NCBI RefSeq assembly: GCF_003028855.1
Contig: NZ_CP028324.1
Coordinates: 6,262,001 to 6,326,000 of the forward strand
Source: Pseudoduganella armeniaca
GTDB taxonomy: Bacteria > Pseudomonadota > Gammaproteobacteria > Burkholderiales > Burkholderiaceae_D
Direction: 5' to 3'
Length of the DNA: 64,000 bases
In this document: positions 34,866-43,430 of the stretch, in pieces
Layout: each line of letters starts with the position of its first letter
Numbering within the stretch: the stretch's first letter is position 1
Made by a program: the position numbers and the translations under genes
The notes under the pieces: model-generated
What the model saw: only the letters and a program-made list of their open reading frames with translations
What the model was told of the DNA's origin: nothing
Databases searched by the model: none

Positions 34866-35836
34866 ATCCGTATCCTGATCACGTTACGCATCCAGAAGAC
34901 GCCGAACAGGGTGGACCCCAAGGCCGACCACAGCAGGCTCTGGCCGGCCGGCGTGGTCCACAAGACGCTGACGTAGCCGTAGTTGGTGAGCGACGATATC
35001 GCCAGCATCCCGACCGGCAGCAGTCCCAGGATCCACGCCGACATGCGCCCTTCGGCCGACAGCACGCGCACCTGCGCGAGCAGTTTCAGGCGCGCGCGTG
35101 TCAGGCGGCCGATATTGGCCAGCAGCTCCGCCAGGTTGCCCCCGGACTCGCGCTGGATCAGCACCGCCAGCACCAGGTAGCGCAAGTCCGTCAGGGGGAT
35201 GCGCGTGCCCAGGTTGTGCAGGGCCTCGTTCATCGGCACGCCGTAGTTGATCTCCTCGTACGTCGCCTTGAACTCGCCGCCGATCGGTTCGGGCATCTCC
35301 TCGCCCACCATCTTCAGCACGTTGGTGAACGCGTGCCCGGCGCGCAGCGCGCGGGCGAGGAAGTCGGCGGCCTCCGGCAACTGCACCTCGATCTTCTTCA
35401 GGCGTGCCGCGCGTGAGCGCAGCAGCACGCCGTAGGGCGCGCCCAGCGCCAGCGCCAGCAACAACGCGGCCGGCAGCAGCGGGATCGGCAGGCCAGGCAG
35501 GATCGCCAGCGTGACCAGCACCAGCAGCAGCGCACCGCCCAGGAACTGCCCTACCTGCCAGCCCAGCCCGGACTGCAGCAGCAGCCGGTCGAGCGCCGCC
35601 AGCCGGGGCACGCGGCTCAGCCAGCGGTCCAGCAATGGCGAGGCGGCATAGCGGCGCTGCTTCAGGATGCTGATCCGTTCGGCCCCCTCGCCACGCCCGG
35701 CCATCATGTCCAGCCGGCGGGCGATGCGGCGGGCGCCCTTGCCATGGCTGGTCGTCCACCACAGCCACGCCCCTTCGACCATGAAGATCACGGCGGCGAA
35801 CAGCAGGACGGCAAAGGCGGCGAATACCAGGTCCAT
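34862..35836 (-). CDS. tadB: TadB, inner-membrane platform protein of the Flp pilus
   Basis: A 324-residue T2SSF-domain protein, partner of TadC. It has an N-terminal membrane anchor, a second hydrophobic hairpin near residues 100-135, the conserved cytosolic domain (LPEAADFLARALRAGHAFTNVL, LVLAVLIQRESGGNLAELL) and two C-terminal membrane segments. It sits 9 bp after tadA. Confidence 0.94.
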   Translation of the reverse strand: MDLVFAAFAVLLFAAVIFMVEGAWLWWTTSHGKGARRIARRLDMMAGRGEGAERISILKQRRYAASPLLDRWLSRVPRLAALDRLLLQSGLGWQVGQFLGGALLLVLVTLAILPGLPIPLLPAALLLALALGAPYGVLLRSRAARLKKIEVQLPEAADFLARALRAGHAFTNVLKMVGEEMPEPIGGEFKATYEEINYGVPMNEALHNLGTRIPLTDLRYLVLAVLIQRESGGNLAELLANIGRLTRARLKLLAQVRVLSAEGRMSAWILGLLPVGMLAISSLTNYGYVSVLWTTPAGQSLLWSALGSTLFGVFWMRNVIRIRI

Positions 35837-35845
35837 CGCACCCTC

Positions 35846-37192
35846 CTATTCGAACACGCGGTCCGGATCGAACACGCTGTCCGGCACCGGCGCGCCGAAC
35901 AGGCGCAGGCGGTCGGCGAAGCGGGGTCGCACGCCGGTGGCGAAGAAATGCCCCTGCACCTTGCCATGGCCGTCCACCCCGGTCTGCTCGAAGCGGAAGA
36001 TCTCCTGCATCGCGATGACGTCGCCTTCCATGCCCGTCACCTCCTGCAGGCTGACCAGCTTGCGGGCGCCATCGGTCAGGCGCGAGACCTGCATGACGAC
36101 CGTCACGGCGGAGCTGATCTGCTGGCGCGTCGCGCGCGGGGTCAGGTTGACGCCGGCCATGCCGACCATGTTTTCCAGTCGCGCCAGCGCGTCGCGCGGC
36201 GTGTTCGAGTGGACCGTCGCCAGCGAGCCTTCGTGGCCCGTGTTCATCGCCTGCAGCATGTCGAGCGCTTCGGGGCCGCGCACCTCACCCAGGATGATGC
36301 GGTCGGGCCGCATCCGCAGCGCGTTGCGCACCAGCGCGCGCTGGTTGACTTCGCCCTTGCCTTCGATATTGGGCGGCCGCGTCTCCAGGCGCACCACGTG
36401 CGGCTGGCGCATCTGCAGCTCGGCCGCGTCCTCGATCGTGACGATGCGTTCGCTGGGCGGAATGAAGCCGGACAGCACGTTCAAAAGCGTGGTCTTGCCG
36501 CTGCCGGTGCCGCCCGAGATCAGGATATTGATCTTGGCATGACCCAGTGCCTGCAGCACCTGCAGCATCGGCGGCGTCAGGCTCTTGTACTCGATCAGGT
36601 TGGCCATCGTCAGCGGGTTGGCCGAGAAGCGCCGGATCGACAGGATCGGGCCGTCCACCGCCAGCGGCGGGATGATCGCGTTGACGCGCGAGCCGTCCGG
36701 CAGGCGCGCGTCCACCATCGGGCTCGACTCGTCGATGCGCCGGCCCACCCGCGAGACGATCTTCTCGATGATCTTCATCAGGTGGGCATTGTCGTTGAAC
36801 GTCACGTCCGTCAATTCCAGGCGGCCACCGCGCTCGACGTACACCTTGCTGCACGTGTTGACCAGGATGTCGGAAACGCCCGCGTCGGACAGCAGCGGCT
36901 CGAGCGGCCCGAAGCCGAGCATCTCGTGCTGGATGTCGAGCACCAGGTGGTGGCGCTCGTTCTGGTTCAATACGATGCGCTCGTCCTCGATGATGCGCTG
37001 GACCAGCAGCGCCAGCTCGTGCTTGAACTGCTCCGGCGTCAGGCGCTTCAGGCGTTCCAGGTCGATGCGGTCCAGGATCAGCTGGTGCATCGTGCGCTTC
37101 AGGTCCTGGTAGGCCGCCTGCGACTGGGCGGGCAGGCCGATGGCGTGGCTGCGGGGGTCGTCGGCCAGTGCCAGTCGTTCGCGTAGGCTCAT
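35846..37192 (-). CDS. tadA: TadA/CpaF secretion ATPase of the Flp pilus
   Basis: A 448-residue type II/IV secretion hexameric ATPase powering pilin polymerisation. The Walker A motif GGTGSGKTT has Lys233. The Asp/His boxes appear as RIVTIEDAAELQMRQPHVVRLE, and Walker B as RIILGEVRGPEALDMLQAMNTGH. The N-terminal region (DILVNTCSKVYVERGGRLE) is typical. The start is ATG 37192, giving the usual CpaF length; more upstream in-frame sequence is not protein-like. Confidence 0.96.
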   Translation of the reverse strand: MSLRERLALADDPRSHAIGLPAQSQAAYQDLKRTMHQLILDRIDLERLKRLTPEQFKHELALLVQRIIEDERIVLNQNERHHLVLDIQHEMLGFGPLEPLLSDAGVSDILVNTCSKVYVERGGRLELTDVTFNDNAHLMKIIEKIVSRVGRRIDESSPMVDARLPDGSRVNAIIPPLAVDGPILSIRRFSANPLTMANLIEYKSLTPPMLQVLQALGHAKINILISGGTGSGKTTLLNVLSGFIPPSERIVTIEDAAELQMRQPHVVRLETRPPNIEGKGEVNQRALVRNALRMRPDRIILGEVRGPEALDMLQAMNTGHEGSLATVHSNTPRDALARLENMVGMAGVNLTPRATRQQISSAVTVVMQVSRLTDGARKLVSLQEVTGMEGDVIAMQEIFRFEQTGVDGHGKVQGHFFATGVRPRFADRLRLFGAPVPDSVFDPDRVFE

Positions 37193-37203
37193 CGCATCTC
37201 TCC

Positions 37204-38379
37204 TTACTGTTCGGCGGCGCTGCGACCGAACAGCCGGTCGAACAGCCCCTTGGTTTCCGATACGCGCCGCTCCGTCACCAGTTCGACCAGTTCGGCCAGG
37301 CTGCGCGCCACCGGGCTGCTGCGCGACAGTTGCAGCACGGGGATGCCCTGGTTGACCGAATCGGTCGCCGACAGGTAGTCGTTCGGCACGGTATGCACCA
37401 CGTCCGCGCCCAGCGCGTGTTCCAGGTCGGCCAGGCGCAGCTTGCCGCCCTTCTCGTAGCGGTTGACGATCAGGCGCGTGCGTTCGGCCGGATAGCCGAG
37501 CGAGCGGAAGATGTCGATCAGGCGGCGCCCGTCGCGGATGTCCGGCAATGCCAGCTGCAGCACGGGGTAGATGGTGTCGGCGCTGTCGAGCGCGCGCAGC
37601 GACAGCGCGTCGATCTGGCGGCCCACGTCCAGCACGATGAAATCGTAGTGCTGGCGCGCCACGCGCAGGATGACGTCCATGTGCTCGGGCTTCATGTCGA
37701 CCGTCTGGGCCGGATCGTCCGCCGCCGCCAGCACGCCGAAGCCGGGCGCCACGTGCACCAGGCACGATTCCAGGAAGGCGCCGTCCATGCGGCCGATCTG
37801 GCCGCAGATGTCGGACAGCGTCATGCCCGGCTTCTGGTCCGATACATACAGGGTGGCATCGCCGAACTGGCCGTGCAGGTCGATCAGCAGCACCTTTTTT
37901 TCGGCCAGCGCGGCCAGCGCATAGCCGAAATTCGTCGCCAGGAACGTGGCGCCGCTGCCGCCCTTGCAGGCGATGAAGGCCAGCACCTTGCCGTCGCGCA
38001 TGCGCGTCACCCCGGCCTCGATCTCGATCCGGTCCATCGCCTCGTGGAAGGCGCGGTGCACCAGCGGCAGCTGCAACACCTCGCGCATGCCGGCGCGCAT
38101 GGCGCGGATCAGCAGTTCCTGCTGCGCTTCGCGGGTCAGCAGCATGAAGCGGGCATGCGGGTACTGGCGCGCCAGCCGGTCCACCAGTTCCCAGTCGCCC
38201 GCTTCGACCTCGCTGGCATCGAAAATCACCAGGTCGGGTGCGTCGGGAATGGGACGTTCCACCGCATCGCGCAGCCCCTGGCGCGATGCCACCAGTTGCA
38301 CGGCGGGCAGCCGCGCCGAACCCTGCGCCGCCAGTTCCGCGTGCAGCAGGCTGTCCTTGCTGATCATCAGTGCTTTCAT
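37204..38379 (-). CDS. cpaE: CpaE/TadZ, MinD/ParA-like localisation ATPase
   Basis: A 391-residue protein with a receiver-like N-terminal domain (MISKD, DLVIFDASEVEAGDWEL) and a MinD/ParA-type P-loop domain with deviant Walker A (FIACKGGSGATFLATN) and LLIDLHGQFGDA. TadZ/CpaE recruits the pilus machine to a cell pole or focus. The ATG at 38379 follows GAAGGA; an in-frame ATG at 38394 is the alternative. Confidence 0.92.
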   Translation of the reverse strand: MKALMISKDSLLHAELAAQGSARLPAVQLVASRQGLRDAVERPIPDAPDLVIFDASEVEAGDWELVDRLARQYPHARFMLLTREAQQELLIRAMRAGMREVLQLPLVHRAFHEAMDRIEIEAGVTRMRDGKVLAFIACKGGSGATFLATNFGYALAALAEKKVLLIDLHGQFGDATLYVSDQKPGMTLSDICGQIGRMDGAFLESCLVHVAPGFGVLAAADDPAQTVDMKPEHMDVILRVARQHYDFIVLDVGRQIDALSLRALDSADTIYPVLQLALPDIRDGRRLIDIFRSLGYPAERTRLIVNRYEKGGKLRLADLEHALGADVVHTVPNDYLSATDSVNQGIPVLQLSRSSPVARSLAELVELVTERRVSETKGLFDRLFGRSAAEQ

Positions 38380-38404
38380 CGCATGGTCCTTCATGTCCGT
38401 TGGT

Positions 38405-38980
38405 TCACAGGCAGTTATTCACGCCGGGCCGGTAGCCGAGCGATTCCGCTTTCACGACCGTGGCGGCGGTCGGCACGACAAGCCGCGCCATGCCGGGTCC
38501 GAAGCCCGTCAGGGTGCGGTAGGGCAGCGGCGCGCAGGCGTCGCCGCCGCTGGCGCAGATGCTGGCGCGCACGAAGCGGATGCAGCTGGCGCCGTTCGGG
38601 TTGTCCGTGCAGTTCACGATGTTCTGCACCGGGCAGGCCGGCCGCGCCGTCACCGGCACCAGCGCGCCGCTGGCGTCCATCGACAGGTACTCGATGCGTA
38701 CGTTGTCGGTACCCAGGTTGGACACCAGCGGCAGCGCTCCCGCGTCGGTACGGAACAGCGCGCGGTTGCGCAGCGCGGCCATCGCGGCGCCGTCGGAAAA
38801 ATCGGTCAGCGCCGCCGCCCGCGCCGCGCGCCGGGTGATCTCCTGCGCGGTATTGAACACGTACATCAGTCGGGCAACCTCGATGGTGCTCATCGTCAGC
38901 AACAGGAATACGCCGAGCACCAGCGCCAGTTCGATGACGACGGCGCCGCGCTGGCGCCGATGGCTGGAATCAGGGCACAT
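38405..38980 (-). CDS. TadE/TadF-like minor pilin (pseudopilin)
   Basis: A 191-residue protein with a short basic leader and a prepilin-like hydrophobic segment (RGAVVIELALVLGVFLLLTM; the Glu follows the putative cleavage zone). The remaining part is extracytoplasmic and holds several cysteines that could form disulfides. TadE-family proteins are processed by the TadV peptidase. It overlaps the next gene upstream by 11 bp. Confidence 0.85.
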   Translation of the reverse strand: MCPDSSHRRQRGAVVIELALVLGVFLLLTMSTIEVARLMYVFNTAQEITRRAARAAALTDFSDGAAMAALRNRALFRTDAGALPLVSNLGTDNVRIEYLSMDASGALVPVTARPACPVQNIVNCTDNPNGASCIRFVRASICASGGDACAPLPYRTLTGFGPGMARLVVPTAATVVKAESLGYRPGVNNCL

Positions 38981-39425
38981 AGCTCACCGTGTAATGAATC
39001 GCCATGTTGATGTTCGGCGTGGCCAGTTCGAACAGCGCCGGGGCGCGCAGGGTCGCTTCGAAGCGGAACGCCACGTCGACGGAGACGTCCTGCGGCAGCC
39101 ACGCGCCGCAACTGACGTTATCGCAGCGCACGGCGGTCAGGCCGGCACGCAGCGGCGTATCGACCCCGGCATCGCGGGTTGCCTGGCGCACGTAAGCCTC
39201 GGCATTGGCGGTCAGCTGCGCGCTGGCGCCGTCGCGCACCATCACTTCCTGCGGCTGCGCCGCGGCGATCCGGCTGGCGGCGTACACCGCCTTGTGCAGC
39301 GCGATCGCGTGCCAGGTCATGCGCCCCAGGTAGAGCACGCCCGGCAGCAGCAGCAAGGCGGTCACGCTCATCAGGACCGCCGCCTCGACGGCCACGACCC
39401 CACGTTCCCTGCGGCGCGCGTTCAT
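38970..39425 (-). CDS. TadE-like minor pilin (pseudopilin)
   Basis: A 151-residue protein that begins with a basic leader and RGVVAVEAAVLMSVTALLLLPGVLYLG, the TadE/prepilin-type segment with Glu early in the hydrophobic stretch. The rest is a small periplasmic domain with two cysteines. The ATG at 39425 overlaps the stop of the TadG-like gene (ATGA), which fixes the start. Confidence 0.85.
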   Translation of the reverse strand: MNARRRERGVVAVEAAVLMSVTALLLLPGVLYLGRMTWHAIALHKAVYAASRIAAAQPQEVMVRDGASAQLTANAEAYVRQATRDAGVDTPLRAGLTAVRCDNVSCGAWLPQDVSVDVAFRFEATLRAPALFELATPNINMAIHYTVSYVP

Positions 39426-40783
39426 CGGTACAGTCCTATCGCGCTGCCCAGCGCCGCCTCGTTGACGATGCCGATGAATTCGCCCGGCAGTTCGGTCGCG
39501 TTGGCAGGGGCGGTCATCAGGAAGCGGGCATAGGCGAGCACATTGGCTTGGACCAGGGTGCCGGCGGCCACGGGGCAGGACAGCAGCGGCACGTGCAGCA
39601 GGCGCCGGTTCGAGCGCCCCGGCTGCGCCGATGCCGTGGTGTAGCCAGGGGTGGCGTAAGGCGCGTCCAGCGGCATCGAGACGAAATTGGCCGGCGTGGA
39701 CGGGTACAGGGTCGCGAAATTGCCGACGGCCTGGCCGCGCGGCACGTTGGCTGTCCAGCGCGTGCCGTAGTCGGCATCGGGCGTGCTCGCCGGCACGGGC
39801 GGCGGCAGGTCGGCGATGGTGCGCAGCTTGCCGCCGACGGTGCTGGGCTGGGCAAACGCACGGGTGGGACGAACGCTCATCCAGTTGGCGTTTTCGCCGA
39901 TGTATTCGCGCACATTGGTGTCCGGCGGGGCGCTGGCCAGGCTGCAAACGGGCACCTGGCCGAACCGCGAATTGAGCTGCCGCCACAGGCTGAAGGAGGT
40001 TGGCCGGCGCAGGTGCAGGCGGCCGCTGCCCACGACCGGATACGCGAGCGTACCGGTGCACATGAACGGCGCGACGGTGTTGTCGTCGAACGATGCCAGC
40101 GCGGCGGCTGGCGGGCGCACCGGGTCGACCAGGAAGTATTCGGGTGTGATACCGTTCGGGTTGAGGTTCAGCAGGTTGTAGCCGATGCCGGGACGCAGGC
40201 CGTAGCGCACCGTTTCCGCGACGGCCGGCGAGCCGGGGTTGACCCGGTTGGCGGACGCGCTGGTACTCATCGCGCAGATCGCCAACGGCGCGACCTGCAG
40301 GGCGGTCGGACCGGCCACCGCCAGCGGCGCGACCTCGACGACGGCGGCAGCGCCGAACGCCCCCATCAGCAGCGGACGCATCTCGCGCATTTCCTCGTCC
40401 AGGTCGGCCAGGTTGACACGCACGTAGCGCATGTTGGCCGCATCGCTCGATGCCGCGCTGGCGCTGCGCCAGTCGGTGCCGTCCGGGCTGGGGCCGAAGC
40501 GCAGCGCGGCGCTGCGCCACGCCAGCGGCGTGGCCAGGTTGACCCGCAGCGTGCTGGCGACCTGGCTGGCGCGCAGTGTGGCCGACGCGATGCCGGTGCT
40601 GGTACCGTCCAGCTTCACGGCCGCGGCGATGGCGATGCTGTCGGCCGCATTTTGCAGCTGCGTCGCACGCAGGTACAGCAGGCCCAGGTCGAGCGCCAGG
40701 CCGACGCAACCGATCATCACCGGCAGCAGCAGGGCGTACAAGAGCGTGATGCCACCACGCTGGCGCTGGCGCGACGTGTTCAT
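39422..40783 (-). CDS. TadG-like protein (Tad pilus, TadE/G-type N-terminus)
   Basis: A 453-residue protein. The N-terminal Tad segment (QRGGITLLYALLLPVMIG, CVGLALDLGLLYL) is followed by a large periplasmic region, with little other similarity that I recognise. TadG-type proteins anchor the pilus system in the envelope. No clear von Willebrand A motif is seen, unlike some TadG proteins. Start and stop overlap its neighbours by four bases. Confidence 0.85.
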   Translation of the reverse strand: MNTSRQRQRGGITLLYALLLPVMIGCVGLALDLGLLYLRATQLQNAADSIAIAAAVKLDGTSTGIASATLRASQVASTLRVNLATPLAWRSAALRFGPSPDGTDWRSASAASSDAANMRYVRVNLADLDEEMREMRPLLMGAFGAAAVVEVAPLAVAGPTALQVAPLAICAMSTSASANRVNPGSPAVAETVRYGLRPGIGYNLLNLNPNGITPEYFLVDPVRPPAAALASFDDNTVAPFMCTGTLAYPVVGSGRLHLRRPTSFSLWRQLNSRFGQVPVCSLASAPPDTNVREYIGENANWMSVRPTRAFAQPSTVGGKLRTIADLPPPVPASTPDADYGTRWTANVPRGQAVGNFATLYPSTPANFVSMPLDAPYATPGYTTASAQPGRSNRRLLHVPLLSCPVAAGTLVQANVLAYARFLMTAPANATELPGEFIGIVNEAALGSAIGLYR

Positions 40784-41067
40784 TTGGTGCCGCTCACGCC
40801 GATCGTGAACGTGGCCGGCGCAGGCGGTTCGGCAAACGACTTGCGGTAGCGCTGCTGCGCCTGTGCCGCGCTGGCGCCGTCGATGCCGTCCACCGTCACG
40901 TGCGCGCGCGCGGCGTCGGGGTTCAGCACCTGCTGCGCGAAGGCGGCGCGGGTGGCGGCGCCGAAGCGCGCATCCCATTGCGGCGTCGTGCTCGGCAAGG
41001 CCGCGCAGCCGGCACAGGCCAGCAGGGCCAGGGTGCCCAGCGCAGGGGCGAACGGCAGCTTGTCCAT
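40780..41067 (-). CDS. Small Tad-locus lipoprotein, unknown
   Basis: A 95-residue protein with a lipoprotein-type N-terminus (LALLACAGCAAL; the acylated Cys is 18 or 21). The mature part has FGAATRAAFAQQVLNPDAA and GIDGASAAQAQQRYRKSF. Its position between secretin and TadG genes suggests a secretin-associated role, but the function is not established. Confidence 0.75.
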   Translation of the reverse strand: MDKLPFAPALGTLALLACAGCAALPSTTPQWDARFGAATRAAFAQQVLNPDAARAHVTVDGIDGASAAQAQQRYRKSFAEPPAPATFTIGVSGTK

Positions 41068-41077
41068 CGTGATCTCC

Positions 41078-42577
41078 TTATTTCAGCTGGAAGCCGGACG
41101 GTTGCACGGCCGTCGGCGCGGACGGCGCGGACTGATTAGGCGCCGGCGCCTCCATGCGGCCGTGCACGAACAGGTCGGCGCGGCTGGCCGGTCGCAGCGC
41201 ATCGGTCGGCAGGCTGGCGCCCGGCGGCAGCGGCTTGACGAGGTGCGCCGTCACGACGAACAGCAGCTCGGTGCGGTCGCGCTGGAAATCGGTGCTGCGA
41301 AACAGCGCGCCCAGGATCGGCAGTTCGCCCAGCACGGGCAGCGCGTTGATGTTGCTGGTCTGGTTGTCGCGTATCAGGCCGCCGATGGCGAAGCTCTGAC
41401 CGTCGTACAGCTGCACGGTCGTGGTGGCCCGCCTGGTCGTCAGCAACGGCATGATGGCCTTGCCGCCGACGCTGCCCGCGCTGATCCCCACGCCGTCGCG
41501 CGCCAGCTCCGACACCTCCGGCGCCACCGCCAGGTTGATGCGGCCGCCCGCCAGCACGGTCGGGGTGAACCGCAGCCCCACGCCGAATTCCTTCTCTTCC
41601 AGCGTGACCTTGTTGTTCTCCTGCGCGACCGGGATGAAGATCGTGCCGCCCGCCAGGAAGCTGCCTTCCTGGCCGCTGACGGCCATCACGGTGGGCTCGG
41701 CCAGGATCCGCACCAGGCCATCCTGGCGTTCGCCTTCCAGGCGCAGGTAGTTTTCCAGCGATTTCAGCAAGGTGACGCTGCCCCTGGCGGTACCGGTCAG
41801 GAAATTGCCGGCCACGCTGGCGGTCCACTCGCCGCCACGCAGGCGGATGGCGGCGTTGCCTTCCAGTTTGTCGAGCAGCGTCTTCGACACCTCGGCGATC
41901 TTCACCTCCAGCATGACCTGCTGGGGCGCACTGACGCCCAGCAGGTTGACGATGCGGGAGCTGCTGCCGGCGGCAGCCCCGGCCTCCGCCTTGTCCGCTC
42001 CCGTGAGTGCCTTGGCGGGCGCGCGCACGAAGGCCTGCGCCAATTCCAGCACATGCGTCAGCGTGGCGCCGTTCTCGACGGTGCCCGACAGCACCAGCGT
42101 ATCGGCCGCGGCGCTGACGTGGATGTCCTTCTCGTCCGGCAGCAGCGCGGCCAGCGCGGCTTGCAGGCCGGCCGTGTCCATGCCGACCACGACATCGACG
42201 ACGCTGCAGGCGCCGCTTCGGCCCTGCACGATCAGGTTGGTGCTGCCCACCTCGGCGCCGACCAGGTACAGCGTTTCCGGCGCAACCAGCATCGCCTGCA
42301 GCACGGCGGGGTTGCCGACACCGCGGCTAACGATGGGTTCGGGCAGGCGCATCAGCGTGGATTTGCCCAGCTGTAGCGCCAGATGGCCCGGCGCGGAGGG
42401 TGCGCCGCTGCAGCGCGGACCGTCCGCCCTGGCGGCAGCGCCACGCGGTGCGGCCGGCTTGGCCGTGTCGGCAGCGGCAGCTGGCTGCGCCGCCGGGGAC
42501 GCGGGCGGCGCAGCCAGCGCATAGGGGCAGGTGCAGGCAGCCAATAACAGCAGGCGGCGGATCGACGAAAGCATCAT
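41078..42577 (-). CDS. rcpA: RcpA/CpaC outer-membrane secretin of the Flp pilus
   Basis: A 499-residue protein with a signal peptide (MMLSSIRRLLLLAACTCPYALA), a BON/N-domain region that includes KDIHVSAAADTLVLSG, and the secretin core (VMLEVKIAEVSKTLLDKL, VGLRFTPTVLAGGRINLAVAPEVSEL, GELPILGALFRSTDFQRDRTELLFVVTAHLV). It forms the outer-membrane channel for the pilus. Ala/Pro-rich linkers flank the first domain. Confidence 0.94.
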   Translation of the reverse strand: MMLSSIRRLLLLAACTCPYALAAPPASPAAQPAAAADTAKPAAPRGAAARADGPRCSGAPSAPGHLALQLGKSTLMRLPEPIVSRGVGNPAVLQAMLVAPETLYLVGAEVGSTNLIVQGRSGACSVVDVVVGMDTAGLQAALAALLPDEKDIHVSAAADTLVLSGTVENGATLTHVLELAQAFVRAPAKALTGADKAEAGAAAGSSSRIVNLLGVSAPQQVMLEVKIAEVSKTLLDKLEGNAAIRLRGGEWTASVAGNFLTGTARGSVTLLKSLENYLRLEGERQDGLVRILAEPTVMAVSGQEGSFLAGGTIFIPVAQENNKVTLEEKEFGVGLRFTPTVLAGGRINLAVAPEVSELARDGVGISAGSVGGKAIMPLLTTRRATTTVQLYDGQSFAIGGLIRDNQTSNINALPVLGELPILGALFRSTDFQRDRTELLFVVTAHLVKPLPPGASLPTDALRPASRADLFVHGRMEAPAPNQSAPSAPTAVQPSGFQLK

Positions 42578-42599
42578 GGCGTCCTCACGGGGCTTGTCG

Positions 42600-43430
42600 T
42601 CACAGGCATTGGCGGCCGCTGTGCAGGCCGTCGATGGTGCCGATACAGTGGCGCGGCGGCTCGCTGCGCGCGACCTTGGGCGCTGCCCGCGGCGCGGCTG
42701 GCGCGGCGGCGCTGGCCGCTTCGGTCCGGGCCAGGCCCAGCAGGCTGCTCTTGGTGGCCCCGGCCGTGGTGCCCGGTTGCGGATCGACCTGGTTGCGCAG
42801 CACCAGCGACAGGCTGCCCACGCTGCGTGCCAGGTCCAGCTTTTCCGCCTGGTCCGGCGCCACTTCCAGCGTGACGGCGTTGACGACGCGCGGCTTGGTA
42901 TCGTCCCGGCTGACCTCCTGGGCGACGGCCAGCACCAGGATGCGTTCCAGGACGATCTTCGAGATGGCCTCGTCGCTGTGCTGCGTTCCGCTGGCCTGGG
43001 TGCTGACCAGGATGTCGACGAAATTGCCGGGCAGCGCGAAGCCGGCCACGCCGATGACGTCGTTGACCCGCACCGTGATCGCGCGCTTGCCCTCCGTGAT
43101 CAGCGCGGACAGCCCACCCAGCGTGCCGGCCGGCGCCAGCTTTGCTTCCGTCAGCGGTTCGCCGCGCAGCACGCTGGTTTTCAACACGCGGCCGCTCAAC
43201 GCGAGCGGATCGCGCAGCGCGCCGGCCGGCACGCTGTCGGCCGGCCAGTCGGACAGTTTCACCATCTCGGGAGCGATGCGCTGGCCCAGGCTGGCGTCGC
43301 CGGTGGCGACGACGACGCGGCTGCCCGAAGGCGCGGCCTGGCGCAGCAGCAGGCGCGACGCCATGGCCACGGCGCCCAAGCCGAGCACGATGGCCAGCGC
43401 CATCATCAGGTAGGCCCGACGGTTCTTCAT
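42600..43430 (-). CDS. cpaB: CpaB/RcpC pilus assembly protein
   Basis: A 276-residue protein with an N-terminal membrane anchor (YLMMALAIVLGLGAVAMA), a SAF domain (VVVATGDASLGQRIAPEMVKLSDWP) and the RcpC core (RAITVRVNDVIGVAGFALPGNFVDIL). RcpC/CpaB is a periplasmic partner of the secretin. The ATG at 43430 overlaps the stop of the upstream ATPase gene by four bases. The Ala-rich C-terminus ends with two cysteines. Confidence 0.93.
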   Translation of the reverse strand: MKNRRAYLMMALAIVLGLGAVAMASRLLLRQAAPSGSRVVVATGDASLGQRIAPEMVKLSDWPADSVPAGALRDPLALSGRVLKTSVLRGEPLTEAKLAPAGTLGGLSALITEGKRAITVRVNDVIGVAGFALPGNFVDILVSTQASGTQHSDEAISKIVLERILVLAVAQEVSRDDTKPRVVNAVTLEVAPDQAEKLDLARSVGSLSLVLRNQVDPQPGTTAGATKSSLLGLARTEAASAAAPAAPRAAPKVARSEPPRHCIGTIDGLHSGRQCL